This document shows, in pieces, positions 27,417 through 35,879 of a stretch of 64,000 bases of DNA (positions within the stretch are counted from its first letter, which is position 1; each line of letters opens with the position of its first letter). This DNA is from VRUE01 sp036266075 (GTDB taxonomy: Bacteria; Actinomycetota; Thermoleophilia; Solirubrobacterales; 70-9): assembly GCA_036266075.1 (NCBI GenBank), contig DATANV010000009.1, positions 1 through 64,000 on the forward strand, given 5' to 3'. The notes beneath the pieces are model-generated. The model ran no database searches, was not told the DNA's origin, and saw nothing but the letters and a program-made list of their open reading frames with translations. The translations under genes and the position numbers were made by a program.

Positions 27417-28327
27417 AGCTGCCAGCCCTCGGGCCAGCGCACATCGCCCAGCAGCTGCACCTCAGGCTCCAGGACGACGCCAAAGCGCTCGTGGACACGG
27501 CGGCGTCCCTCGGCCATCAGCGCGAGGACGTCGCCCGTGCTCGCCTCGCCCTCGTTCTCGACGAAGTTGGCGTGCTTCTCGGAGAAGCGAGCGCCGCCGA
27601 CCCGCAGGCCGCGGCAACCGGCAGCCTCGAGCAGCTGACCGGCGGTACGGCCCTCGGCGCGCTCGTCCTCGGGGTTTTTGAAGGTCGAGCCAAAGGTCTT
27701 GATGCCGGAGGGCTGCGCCTCGTGGCGGCGCTCCCGCATCGCCGCCATGCGCGCCTTGACCGCCGCCGGGTCGTCGGCAGCGAGGCGAAACGAAGCCCGC
27801 GCGACCACCTCATGCGACCCGAGGTTGGAGCTGCGGTAGGAGAAGCCGAGCCCGGCCGGCTCGCGACGGCTCGATCCCTCGGGGGCGATCACCTCGACCC
27901 ACTCGAGCACGCGGGCGAGCTGACCGCCGTAAGCGTTGGCGTTCATCTTCACGGCGCCCCCGACCGTGCCGGGGATGTTGACCCCGAACTCGAGGCCGGC
28001 CAGGCTCCAGCCGGCCGCCTTCGCCGCGGCGGACGGCAGGCGGGCACCGCCGCCGCAGAGCAGGTGCTCGCCTTCGCGCCTGACCGTCGCCAGATCGCCG
28101 TCGAGCTTCAGCGCAAGCCCGCGGAAGCCGGCATCGGCGACAAGCAGGTTGGAGCCGGAGCCGACGACGCCGATGGCCAATCCCTCGCCGGCAGCCCAGG
28201 CCAGGAGCTCGGCTAGCCCCCCCTCGTCGCGTGGGCGGGCGAACCAGTCGGCGGCGCCGCCGGTGCGGACCGTGGTCAGACGGGCCAGGGAGAAATCTCG
28301 CTTGACGGCGATCGGGGGATCGCTCAC
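27413..28327 (-). CDS. murB: UDP-N-acetylenolpyruvoylglucosamine reductase
   Basis: The 304-residue flavoenzyme reduces UDP-GlcNAc-enolpyruvate to UDP-MurNAc. Motifs: TTVRTGGAADWFARP, GVVGSGSNLLVADAGFRG, NIPGTVGGAVKMNANAYGG, GFSYRSSNL and FVENEGEAST. I place the start at GTG 28327, which overlaps the murC TGA (GTGA) and yields the normal lead SDPPIAVKRDF; the frame stays open upstream through murC but that is not MurB-like. It is coupled to murC upstream and ftsQ downstream. Confidence 0.95.
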   Translation of the reverse strand: MSDPPIAVKRDFSLARLTTVRTGGAADWFARPRDEGGLAELLAWAAGEGLAIGVVGSGSNLLVADAGFRGLALKLDGDLATVRREGEHLLCGGGARLPSAAAKAAGWSLAGLEFGVNIPGTVGGAVKMNANAYGGQLARVLEWVEVIAPEGSSRREPAGLGFSYRSSNLGSHEVVARASFRLAADDPAAVKARMAAMRERRHEAQPSGIKTFGSTFKNPEDERAEGRTAGQLLEAAGCRGLRVGGARFSEKHANFVENEGEASTGDVLALMAEGRRRVHERFGVVLEPEVQLLGDVRWPEGWQL

Positions 28328-29628
28328 CGGTATCCCACCTCCGCCAGCAGAGCCTCGCCGACCCGGAAGACGTCGCCGGCTCCGATCGTCACCAGGACGT
28401 CGCCCGGCCCGAGACGCCGGGCGAGGGCCCGCTGCGCCTCCTCGAGCGTCGGCACCCACAGCACCCGCCTCCCCTTCATCCGGTCCGCCGCGGCGCGAGC
28501 CACGTCGAGACCGCTGACCCCGGCCAACTCGCCGACCGGCTCCTCGCGGGCCGGATAGACGTCGAGCACGGCGACCTCGTCGGCGAGCGCCAGCGCCGCG
28601 CCGAACTGCTCGGCGAAGGCCCTGGTGCGCGAGTAGAGGTGCGGTTGGAAGGCGGCAATCAGGTGCTCGGGGTCGAGCCCTCGCAGGGCGGCGAGCGCCG
28701 CGCGAACCTCGGTCGGGTGGTGCGCGTAGTCGTCGTAGACGTGGGCGCCGTCGCGCTCGCCCTTCAGCTCGAGCCGCCGGTGAACGCCGGGGAAGTCGGC
28801 TAGCGCCGCGGCGCCGGCGTCGGGGTCGAGCCCAACCAGCTCGATCGCCGCCAACGCCGCCCGCGCATTGAGCATGTTGTGCACCCCCGGCACCGCCAGA
28901 TCCAGGTCGAACCTCGACCGAGCGTCACGTTCGGCCCCGCCGCGGGGTTCAATGTGGACCTCGCTCGCAGTTGGGGCGACGACGTGGGCCGCTTTGGCCG
29001 CAAAGGCGTCGAAGGCCGCGCGTAGCTCGGCGACCGACCCCCAGCGCGAGTGGTGGTCCATCTCGACGTTGGTGATTACGGCGATCTCGGGATCGAGCCG
29101 CAGGAAGCTGCCGTCGCTCTCGTCGGCCTCGGCGACCACCCACTCCCCCGCCGCCCAGCCGGCGTTGGCGACGCCGCCGCCCGGGCCCAGACCCGGCACC
29201 TCGCCGCCGACGAAGAAGGCGGGATCGGCGCCCAGCGCCCGCAGCGCCCAGACCAGCATCGCGGTCGTCGTCGTCTTGCCGTGGGTGCCGGCGACGGCGA
29301 TCAGCCGCTTCTCGGCGCAGAGCTGGGCCAGCAGCTCACCGCGGTGGATGATTGGCAAGCCGCGCTCGCGCGCCAGCGACAGCTCGGAATTGTCCTCGGC
29401 GATCGCCGTGGAGACGACCACCTCGGCGCCCTCGGGCAGGTTGGCCGCGTCGTGGCCCACGGCCGGCTCGATGCCGGCGGCGCGCAGGCGCTCCATATAA
29501 GAGGACTCGGCTCGGTCGCTGCCGGTCACGGTTGCGCCCAGCTCGCGGCAGACCAGCGCCAACCCGCTCATCCCGGCGCCGCCAATGCCGACGAAGTGCA
29601 GGCGTCTGGTCGCCCAATCCCGCTTCAC
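28324..29628 (-). CDS. murC: UDP-N-acetylmuramate--L-alanine ligase
   Basis: The 434-residue Mur ligase adds L-Ala to UDP-MurNAc. It has the N-terminal loop FVGIGGAGMSGLALV, the P-loop VAGTHGKTTTTAML, EADESDGSFL and VYDDYAHHPTEV. GTG 29628 is preferred: it is preceded by GGAGG at five bases and leads into the nucleotide-binding motif. That GGAGG lies in the 3' arm of a 10-bp hairpin, so initiation may be masked. It overlaps murB by four bases. Confidence 0.95.
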   Translation of the reverse strand: MKRDWATRRLHFVGIGGAGMSGLALVCRELGATVTGSDRAESSYMERLRAAGIEPAVGHDAANLPEGAEVVVSTAIAEDNSELSLARERGLPIIHRGELLAQLCAEKRLIAVAGTHGKTTTTAMLVWALRALGADPAFFVGGEVPGLGPGGGVANAGWAAGEWVVAEADESDGSFLRLDPEIAVITNVEMDHHSRWGSVAELRAAFDAFAAKAAHVVAPTASEVHIEPRGGAERDARSRFDLDLAVPGVHNMLNARAALAAIELVGLDPDAGAAALADFPGVHRRLELKGERDGAHVYDDYAHHPTEVRAALAALRGLDPEHLIAAFQPHLYSRTRAFAEQFGAALALADEVAVLDVYPAREEPVGELAGVSGLDVARAAADRMKGRRVLWVPTLEEAQRALARRLGPGDVLVTIGAGDVFRVGEALLAEVGYR

Positions 29629-29633
29629 AGCAT

Positions 29634-29682
29634 CCTCCGCTGTGCATTTGCGGCAAGTCGCGAGGTCAAGGAACAGCGGAGG
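29634..29682 (-). promoter_or_regulatory. Hairpin sequestering the murC Shine-Dalgarno
   Basis: Arms at 29634-29643 and 29673-29682 are perfect 10-bp complements (cctccgctgt and acagcggagg on the plus strand) around 29 bases. In the transcript the downstream arm contains the GGAGG used by murC, and the upstream arm starts one base after the murG stop. Ribosomes finishing murG could open it, which would couple murC translation to murG. The coupling is inferred. Confidence 0.6.
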
Positions 29683-29683
29683 C

Positions 29684-30772
29684 TCACTGGGCGGCCTCCA
29701 GGACGAGGTCCGCGATTCGGCGGGCGGCGTCCGGCATCGCCAGCCTCGCCGAGGCGGCCGCCATCGCCGCCAGCTTCGCCTCGTCGGCGAAAAGGGCACT
29801 CAACGCGGCGGCCAGGCGCTCGGCGCTCAGCTCGGCGTCGGCGACCACCGTCGCCGCCCCGGCCCGCGCCATCCAGGCGGCGTTGCCCTCCTGGTGGCCG
29901 GCGGCGGCGTGCGGGTAGGGGACGAGCACCGCCGGCCGCCCGGCGGCCGTCAGCTCGAAGATCGAACCGCCGGAGCGGCCGAGCACGAGGTCGCAGGCGG
30001 CCAGACAGTCACCGAGGTTGGGCTCGTAGGCGAGCAGCGTGTAGCGGTCGCGGTGTGGCGCCGCGGCGAGGCGCTCCTCGAGCACTGGGAAGTCGCGCCG
30101 GCCGGAGAGGTGGACGACGTGGAACTTGCGCCCCGATCGCTCGGCCAGCGCCGCGACCGCGCACTCGTTGATCGAGCGCGCCCCCTGGCTGCCGCCCATC
30201 ACCAGCAGGCAGCGATCGGCCGCCGCCACGCCGAAGCGCTCGCGCGCGGCGCCGCGATCGGCTTCCAGGACCGCGGCCGGCACCGGCCGCCCGGTCACCT
30301 CGTAGCGTTCGCCCTCCCGGCCGGCGATCGGGAAGGCGAGGCAGACGCGCCGCGCGCGGCCGGCGAGCAGGCGGTTGGCGAGGCCGAGATGGCTGTCAGC
30401 CTCGGTGAGGACCAGCGGCGTGCGGCGCAGAGTCGCGGCGAGTCCCGCCGGCCCGGCGACGAAGCCGCCGCCGCCCATCACGACGTCGGCCCGCCGCCGC
30501 CGGATCGCTTTCAGGGCGCCGCCCACTGCCGCCAGCGCCTCGACCGCGGCCAAGGCGCCGCGCAGCGGGTTGCCGCGATCTATCCCCCGCACCTTGACGA
30601 AGTCGATCTCATAGCCGGCCGCCGGCACCAGGTCGGCCTCGATCCGCTCGCGGGTGCCGAGGAAGCTGACCTCGGCGCCGCTAGCCCGCAGCTCGGCGGC
30701 GACCGCCATGGCTGGCACGACGTGACCGGCCGTCCCTCCGGCTGCCACCACCACTCTTACGACGTCTGGCAC
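29684..30772 (-). CDS. murG: UDP-GlcNAc:undecaprenyl-pyrophosphoryl-MurNAc-pentapeptide transferase
   Basis: The 362-residue GT28 glycosyltransferase makes lipid II from lipid I at the inner membrane face. It shows VAAGGTAGHVVPAMAVA at the N-terminus, GGGGFVAGPAGLAA, LLVMGGSQGARSINE and LVLGRSGGSIFELTAAGRPAVLVPYP. It starts at or near GTG 30772, because the GGTAGH motif begins only 12 residues later. This forces a coding overlap of up to 92 bases with the 3' end of ftsW in another frame. Confidence 0.95.
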   Translation of the reverse strand: MPDVVRVVVAAGGTAGHVVPAMAVAAELRASGAEVSFLGTRERIEADLVPAAGYEIDFVKVRGIDRGNPLRGALAAVEALAAVGGALKAIRRRRADVVMGGGGFVAGPAGLAATLRRTPLVLTEADSHLGLANRLLAGRARRVCLAFPIAGREGERYEVTGRPVPAAVLEADRGAARERFGVAAADRCLLVMGGSQGARSINECAVAALAERSGRKFHVVHLSGRRDFPVLEERLAAAPHRDRYTLLAYEPNLGDCLAACDLVLGRSGGSIFELTAAGRPAVLVPYPHAAAGHQEGNAAWMARAGAATVVADAELSAERLAAALSALFADEAKLAAMAAASARLAMPDAARRIADLVLEAAQ

Positions 30773-32006
30773 TGCTCGATTTACTCCTTCCGCGTGCCGG
30801 CGTCCGGCCGCCCTCGACGACGCGGAGTTTGCCAGCGCCGGCGGTCCCTCCGCGGGCGACGTTGAGGATCAGCCCGACGGCGAAGAGCGCCGCCAGCAGG
30901 CTGCTGTTGCCGTAGGAGACGAAGGGCAGCGGCACGCCGGTCAAAGGCGCCAAACCCATTACCGCGAAGAGGTTGATCGTCGCCTGCACGAGAATCAGCG
31001 AGGTCAACCCGGCGACCAACAGCTTGCCGTAGTTGTCCCTCGCTTTCTTCGCGATCTGCAGTCCGGCGTAGCCGAACAGCGAGAAGAGGCCGACCACGCC
31101 GAGGATCCCGACCAGGCCTAGCTCCTCGCCGATCACCGCCGAGATCATGTCGGTGTGCGCCTCGGGCAGGTAGAAGGCCTTCTGCACGCCGTTGCCGATG
31201 CCGACCCCGAAGAGACCGCCGGAGCCGAGCGCGATCTTCGCCTGCGCCGCCTGGAAGCCGGCGCCGCTGGCGTCGGCGCCGGGGTCGAGGAACCCGGTCA
31301 GGCGCGCCATCCGGTAGGGCTCGATCACCGTCATCAGCAGGGCGAAGCAGGCCAGCGCGACCCCGATCAGCGCCAGGTCGCGGATCCGCATCCCGGCCGC
31401 GACCAGGGTGGCAGCGACGGCGAAGGCGACGACCATCGCCGTGCCGAGGTCCGGCTCGGCGACGATCAGCAACGTGGCGACCCCGACCACCAGTAGGAAG
31501 GGCATCAGCCCCTCTATCGTGCGCGCCCGTTTCGGCTTGCGCGCCAGGAGATCGGCGCCGTAGAGGACCAGCGCCACCTTCGCCAGCTCGGAGGGCTGGA
31601 TCTGCAGGAAACCGCCGCCGATCCAGCGACTGGAGCCGTTGACCGAGGCGCCGGCGAAGAGGACGACGACGAGCAGGAAGAGCGAGAGGCCGAGGATCGC
31701 CGGCGTCAGGCGGCGGACCAGCTCGAGGCCGTGGCGCGCGGTGAGATGCATGACCAGAAGCCCGAAGGCACCGAAGAGCAGCGTGCGCTTCAGGTAGAAG
31801 GCGCTGTCGGAGAGGCCGCCGTCGCTGAGGATGCGGGTCGTCGAGCTGGCCGAGAAGACCATCACCGCGCCGAAGGCGAGCAGGCAGAGGGTCGCCGTCA
31901 GCAGCATGTTGTACTCGGCCGGGAGCTTGGCGGCGCGGGCGCGCTTCTTTGCCGCTTTGGACTTCTTCGTCGGGCGCTTCGCCTTCGTTCTGGCGGCCGG
32001 GCTCAT
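30681..32006 (-). CDS. ftsW: Lipid II polymerase of the SEDS family, FtsW
   Basis: The 441-residue membrane protein has about ten hydrophobic segments and SEDS motifs: FSASSTTRIL, GASVNGSSRWIGGGFLQIQPSEL, EPDLGTAMVVA, and PEAHTDMISAVIGEELGLVG with the catalytic-region Asp/Glu. It polymerises glycan strands together with FtsI. The N-terminus has a Lys/Arg-rich extension, and the C-tail is a long Arg/Ser/Gly-rich stretch. The tail's last 30 codons overlap murG. ATG 32006 overlaps the murD stop (ATGA). Confidence 0.93.
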   Translation of the reverse strand: MSPAARTKAKRPTKKSKAAKKRARAAKLPAEYNMLLTATLCLLAFGAVMVFSASSTTRILSDGGLSDSAFYLKRTLLFGAFGLLVMHLTARHGLELVRRLTPAILGLSLFLLVVVLFAGASVNGSSRWIGGGFLQIQPSELAKVALVLYGADLLARKPKRARTIEGLMPFLLVVGVATLLIVAEPDLGTAMVVAFAVAATLVAAGMRIRDLALIGVALACFALLMTVIEPYRMARLTGFLDPGADASGAGFQAAQAKIALGSGGLFGVGIGNGVQKAFYLPEAHTDMISAVIGEELGLVGILGVVGLFSLFGYAGLQIAKKARDNYGKLLVAGLTSLILVQATINLFAVMGLAPLTGVPLPFVSYGNSSLLAALFAVGLILNVARGGTAGAGKLRVVEGGRTPARGRSKSSSARRRKSGGGSRRDGRSRRASHGGRRRAAG

Positions 32007-33370
32007 CGCAGCCCCCCGACGATCCCCCGGAAGCGCTCGCCGCGTGCTTCGAAGTTCTCGAAGGCGTCGAAGCTGGCACAGGCCGGCGAGAGCAGAACGA
32101 CATCGCCGGGCACAGCCGCGGCGGCGGCGCAGCGCACCGCGTCCTCGAGGTCCTCGCAGCGTTGCAGCCCGACACCCGCCGCGACCGCGGGGGCGAGCTC
32201 GGCCGCGAGGCGGTCGGCGGAGGCGCCGATCAGGTAGCAGGCCGCGCAGCGCTCGCGCACCGGCTCAACCAGCGGCGCGAACGGCTCGTCCTTCTCGCTG
32301 CCGCCGAGGATCGCGTGGACGCCGCCCGCGAAGGCACGCAGGCCGACGGTCGCCGAGGCGACGTTGGTCGCCTTGGAGTCGTTGACGAAGCGCACGCCGC
32401 CGATCTCGGCGACCTGCTCGAGCCGGTGCGGCACGCCGGCGAAGCTGCGCAGCCCCTCGACGACCGCCTCGCGGTCGAGACCCATCGCGAGCGCCGCCGC
32501 GGCGGCGGCCATCGCGTTCGCGACGTTGTGCTCGCCGAACAGGCCCAACTCGGCGACCGCGACCAGCGGCTCGCCATCGTAGAAGATTGTGCCCTCGGCG
32601 AGCGCGACCTCGCAGTCGGGGCCGGCGCCGTGGCAGAAGGAGACGCGGCGGGCGCAGCCACCGAGGTCGACGCCGGCCAGCGCCGGCTCGTCGGCGTTGT
32701 AGACGGCGAGGTCGTCGTTGCCCTGGTTGGCGAAGATCCGCAGCTTGGCCGCCCGATAGGCGTCGAGATCGGCGTGGCGGTCGAGGTGGTCGGGGGCGAG
32801 ATTGAGAAAGACCGCGCACTCGGGGGCAAAGGCGGTCGTGTCCTCTAGCTGAAAGCTCGAGGCCTCGCAGACGATCGTCGCCGCCGGGTCTACCTCGGCG
32901 GCGAGCGAGGAGAGCGGGGTACCGATGTTGCCGGCGACGGCGACCGGCTCGGCGGCGCTGCGGTAGAGGTGGCCGAGGAGCTCGACCGTCGTCGTCTTGC
33001 CGTTGGTCCCGGTGACCGCGAGGAAGCGATTGGGGATCGCCCGCCAGGCGAGCTCCAGCTCGCCCAGGACCGCGACACCGCGCTGCAGCGCGGCTGCGAT
33101 CACCGGCGCCTCCCGGGGCACACCCGGGCTCTTGACGACAGTCCGTATGCCCTCGAGCAGAGCCAGTCCATCCGTATCCAGAACGACTTCGACGCCCTCC
33201 CCCTCCAGCCCTGCCGCCCCCTCCGGATGCCCCAAATCGACCCCCCGAACGACCTCCCCCCGCGCCGCGAGCATCCGCGCCACAGCCTGGCCGGAGCGCG
33301 CCAGCCCGACGACCAGAAACGGACCCTCAGGCAGCTCCGGGCGTAGCTTCCTGGGCGGCGGCGCACTCAT
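32003..33370 (-). CDS. murD: UDP-N-acetylmuramoyl-L-alanine--D-glutamate ligase
   Basis: The 455-residue Mur ligase adds D-Glu. It has an N-terminal Rossmann-like VVGLARSGQAVARML, the P-loop AVTGTNGKTTTVELLG, CEASSFQLEDT, HLDRHADLDAY and SKATNVASATVGL (MurD-type NDSKATN). Length is typical. It starts at ATG 33370, about 200 bp downstream of mraY; most of that gap is occupied by a large palindromic element. It is coupled to ftsW. Confidence 0.96.
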   Translation of the reverse strand: MSAPPPRKLRPELPEGPFLVVGLARSGQAVARMLAARGEVVRGVDLGHPEGAAGLEGEGVEVVLDTDGLALLEGIRTVVKSPGVPREAPVIAAALQRGVAVLGELELAWRAIPNRFLAVTGTNGKTTTVELLGHLYRSAAEPVAVAGNIGTPLSSLAAEVDPAATIVCEASSFQLEDTTAFAPECAVFLNLAPDHLDRHADLDAYRAAKLRIFANQGNDDLAVYNADEPALAGVDLGGCARRVSFCHGAGPDCEVALAEGTIFYDGEPLVAVAELGLFGEHNVANAMAAAAAALAMGLDREAVVEGLRSFAGVPHRLEQVAEIGGVRFVNDSKATNVASATVGLRAFAGGVHAILGGSEKDEPFAPLVEPVRERCAACYLIGASADRLAAELAPAVAAGVGLQRCEDLEDAVRCAAAAAVPGDVVLLSPACASFDAFENFEARGERFRGIVGGLR

Positions 33371-33418
33371 CAGGCATAGCTTCGCGCTCCGCCCAGTCGC
33401 ACCTGTGTGAACGCCTCT

Positions 33419-33563
33419 CCGCGGGTGGCGTCGGGGTGGGGTGTTCTGCGCCGCGCGAAGGCTGCGGAGGGCAACGTCTTAACCCTGCATTTGCTTCCGT
33501 CCCTCCGCCCGGAGCAGCACGTAGCGCAAGCAGGGCACCCCACCCCGACGCCAGGACCCGCGG
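33419..33563 (-). repeat. 145-bp palindromic element, copy 1 (mraY-murD gap)
   Basis: Outer arms 33419-33426 and 33556-33563 (8 bp) and 33427-33443 and 33536-33552 (17 bp) pair with a three-base bulge. An inner stem pairs 33464-33471 with 33501-33508. The core cgtccctccgcccggagcag (33498-33517) and ctgcggagggcaa are shared exactly with the element at 55152-55297. One minus-strand frame is open and would encode ALLALRAAPGGGT, close to the linker peptide in the ECF ATPase. Confidence 0.8.
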
Positions 33564-33570
33564 CCAGGCG

Positions 33571-34545
33571 CTACCGCCCAATCGACTGCTGGTACAGGGT
33601 GAATCCGATCCCTGAACAAACCGCGGCAATGATCCAGAAGCGAAGCATGATCTTGGTCTCCGACCAGGCCATCATCTCGAAGTGGTGGTGCAGGGGAGCC
33701 ATCAGGAGGACACGGCGGCGAAAGGTCTTGAAGGCGAAGACCTGGACCGCGACCGAGAGCGCCTCGATCACGAAGATGCCGCCGATGATGATCAAGAGCA
33801 CCTCGGTCTGAGTCATCACCGCCAGGGCGCCGATCGCGCCGCCGAGGCCGAGCGAGCCGGTGTCCCCCATGAAGATCGAGGCCGGGAACGCATTGAACCA
33901 GAGGAAGCCGATGCAGCCGCCGACCAGGCAGGCGGAGAGCAGTGCAAGGTTCTGCTGCTCGTTGGTGATGAAGGCGATCGCCGTGTAGGCGAGCAGGACG
34001 ATCGCGCAGGAGCCGGCAGCCAGGCCGTCGAGGCCGTCGGTCAGGTTGACGCCGTTCGAGGTTCCGGCGATGACCAGAAAGACGAGGACGAAGTAGAGGA
34101 CCGGGCCGAGGTCGACGCTGGCGTCGCCGATACGAAAGAAGAGAATCGGCTCGAGCCCGACCTCGTGGCGCGCCACCCACCAAAGGCCGAGCGCGAGGAT
34201 CACCTGACCGGCCAGCTTCCAGCGCGCCGAGAGGCCGAGCGAGCGGCGTTTGACGATCTTGATGAAGTCGTCGGCGAAGCCGAGCGTCGCACAGCCGAGG
34301 GCGACGCCGAAGACGGCGAGGCTCTGGGCGTCACGGTCGGAGAGGACCAGGTAGGGAACGCAGATCGCGGCGAAGACGATCAGGCCGCCCATCGTCGGCG
34401 TGCCGGCCTTGGCGTGGTGCTCCTGCGGCCCGTCCTCGCGGATGTGCTGGCCGAACTCCTTGACCCGCAGGTACTCGATGAACTTCGGGCCGAGGAATAT
34501 GCAGATCAGCATCGCCGCCATGCCGGCGATCAGCACCTCGCCCAT
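33571..34545 (-). CDS. mraY: Phospho-N-acetylmuramoyl-pentapeptide transferase
   Basis: The 324-residue polytopic protein transfers phospho-MurNAc-pentapeptide to undecaprenyl phosphate, giving lipid I. Conserved signatures are AGTPTMGGLIVFAAI, FADDFIKIVKRRSLGLSAR (catalytic Asp pair), NLTDGLDGLA, FMGDTGSLGLGGAIGALAV and MAPLHHHFE. About ten membrane helices are evident. Its ATG overlaps the murF stop (TGATG). Confidence 0.97.
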   Translation of the reverse strand: MGEVLIAGMAAMLICIFLGPKFIEYLRVKEFGQHIREDGPQEHHAKAGTPTMGGLIVFAAICVPYLVLSDRDAQSLAVFGVALGCATLGFADDFIKIVKRRSLGLSARWKLAGQVILALGLWWVARHEVGLEPILFFRIGDASVDLGPVLYFVLVFLVIAGTSNGVNLTDGLDGLAAGSCAIVLLAYTAIAFITNEQQNLALLSACLVGGCIGFLWFNAFPASIFMGDTGSLGLGGAIGALAVMTQTEVLLIIIGGIFVIEALSVAVQVFAFKTFRRRVLLMAPLHHHFEMMAWSETKIMLRFWIIAAVCSGIGFTLYQQSIGR

Positions 34546-35879
34546 CAGAGCAGCTCCTTGAGTGCCTCGGCGACGGCCTCGAGACCGGCCGAGCGCGAGC
34601 CCTTGACGAGGATCGCGTCGCCCGCCTCGAGCTGGGCGGCCAGCAGCTCGGCCGCCTCCTCCGGCGCCCCGACCAGCTCGTCCGGTTCGTAGTCGCGGGC
34701 CGGCTCGCCGACGCCGACCAGCAGGTCGACGCCCTCGGCGCGGGCGTGGGCCCCAACCTCGCGGTGGTACTCGGCGGCGCCGGGGCCGAGCTCGGCCATC
34801 TCGCCCAGGACGGCGATGCGGCGCTCTCCGTCCAGCGTGACGAGGTGGTCCAGCGCTGCGCGCATCGAGACCGGGTTGGCGTTGTAGCAGTCGTTCACCA
34901 GGACGATCCCGTCACCAAGCTCGAGGCGCTCGCCCCGGAAGCGGGAGAAGCCTATGTTCGCAGCGCGGTCGGCCATCTCGGCGAGCGGCGCCCCGAGCGC
35001 CACACCGGCCGCGATCGCCGCCAGGGCGTTGGTCAGGTTGTGGCGCTCGGCAAAGGGGAGGTGGAAACGGGCGCTGCCAGCCGGCGTCCGCACCAGCGCC
35101 TCGGTGACGCCCTCGACGACCCGCGACTCGACCGCCTCGACGTCGCCGCCTGGCCCGAAGCGCAGCAGATGCGGCGCCGCCGCCAGGTGCGGCTCCAGCT
35201 CGCCGGCCTCGACCGGGGCGACCGCGGTGCCCTCGGGCGGCAACGCCGCGAGCGCCTCGGCCTTGGCCGCGGCGATCGCCTCGACCGAGCCGAGCAGCTC
35301 GACGTGGACCGGCCCGACGTTGGTGATGACCGCTACCTCGGGCTCGGCGATAGCCGCCAGCTCGGCGATCTGACCGGGACCGCGCATCGCCATCTCGAGA
35401 ACCAGCAGCTCGGTGCCCTCGGGCGCTTCGAGCAGCGTCAGCGGCATGCCGATCTCGGTGTTGAGGTTCTCGCGGTTGGCGTGAACCCGGCCGGGCAGCA
35501 GCGCCCGGGCGACGTCCTTGACAGAGGTCTTGCCGACCGAGCCGGTGACGCCGACCGTCCGCGCCCCCAGCTCGCGCCGCCAGGCCCGAGCCAGCGCTTG
35601 CAGGGCGGCCAGCGGCTCCTCGACTGCGAAGACCCACCCGTTCGGGTCGTATTTCTTTCCGCTGAACGCGGGGGACACGACCGCGCCCCAGGCGCCTGCG
35701 GCGAGCGCCTCGGCGGCGAAGCGGCCGCCGTCGGCCCGCTTGCCGGGAAGGCCGAAGAAGAGGTCGCCCGGGCCGGCCTCGTTGGAGGCGATGACCGCTC
35801 GCTGCGGGGAATCCGATCCGCCTCGCGCCGCGATCTCGGCGCCGACCGCGGCAGCGATCTGCTCGCCCGTGAAGTTCAT
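34545..35879 (-). CDS. murF: UDP-N-acetylmuramoyl-tripeptide--D-alanyl-D-alanine ligase
   Basis: The 444-residue Mur ligase adds D-Ala-D-Ala. It carries the P-loop GVTGSVGKTSVKDVA, NRENLNTEIGMPLTLL, VLEMAMRGPGQIAELA, NDCYNANPVSMRAALD and VLGEMAELG. ATG 35879 overlaps the murE stop (ATGA) and gives the normal N-terminus. The frame is open further upstream in the murE region but has no MurF similarity there. Confidence 0.96.
   Translation of the reverse strand: MNFTGEQIAAAVGAEIAARGGSDSPQRAVIASNEAGPGDLFFGLPGKRADGGRFAAEALAAGAWGAVVSPAFSGKKYDPNGWVFAVEEPLAALQALARAWRRELGARTVGVTGSVGKTSVKDVARALLPGRVHANRENLNTEIGMPLTLLEAPEGTELLVLEMAMRGPGQIAELAAIAEPEVAVITNVGPVHVELLGSVEAIAAAKAEALAALPPEGTAVAPVEAGELEPHLAAAPHLLRFGPGGDVEAVESRVVEGVTEALVRTPAGSARFHLPFAERHNLTNALAAIAAGVALGAPLAEMADRAANIGFSRFRGERLELGDGIVLVNDCYNANPVSMRAALDHLVTLDGERRIAVLGEMAELGPGAAEYHREVGAHARAEGVDLLVGVGEPARDYEPDELVGAPEEAAELLAAQLEAGDAILVKGSRSAGLEAVAEALKELL

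Noticed and set aside
33327..33629. Small minus-strand frame covering the mraY-murD gap
   Set aside because: It reads through the palindromic element and parts of both flanking genes; no start signal. It matters only for comparison with the ECF ATPase linker.
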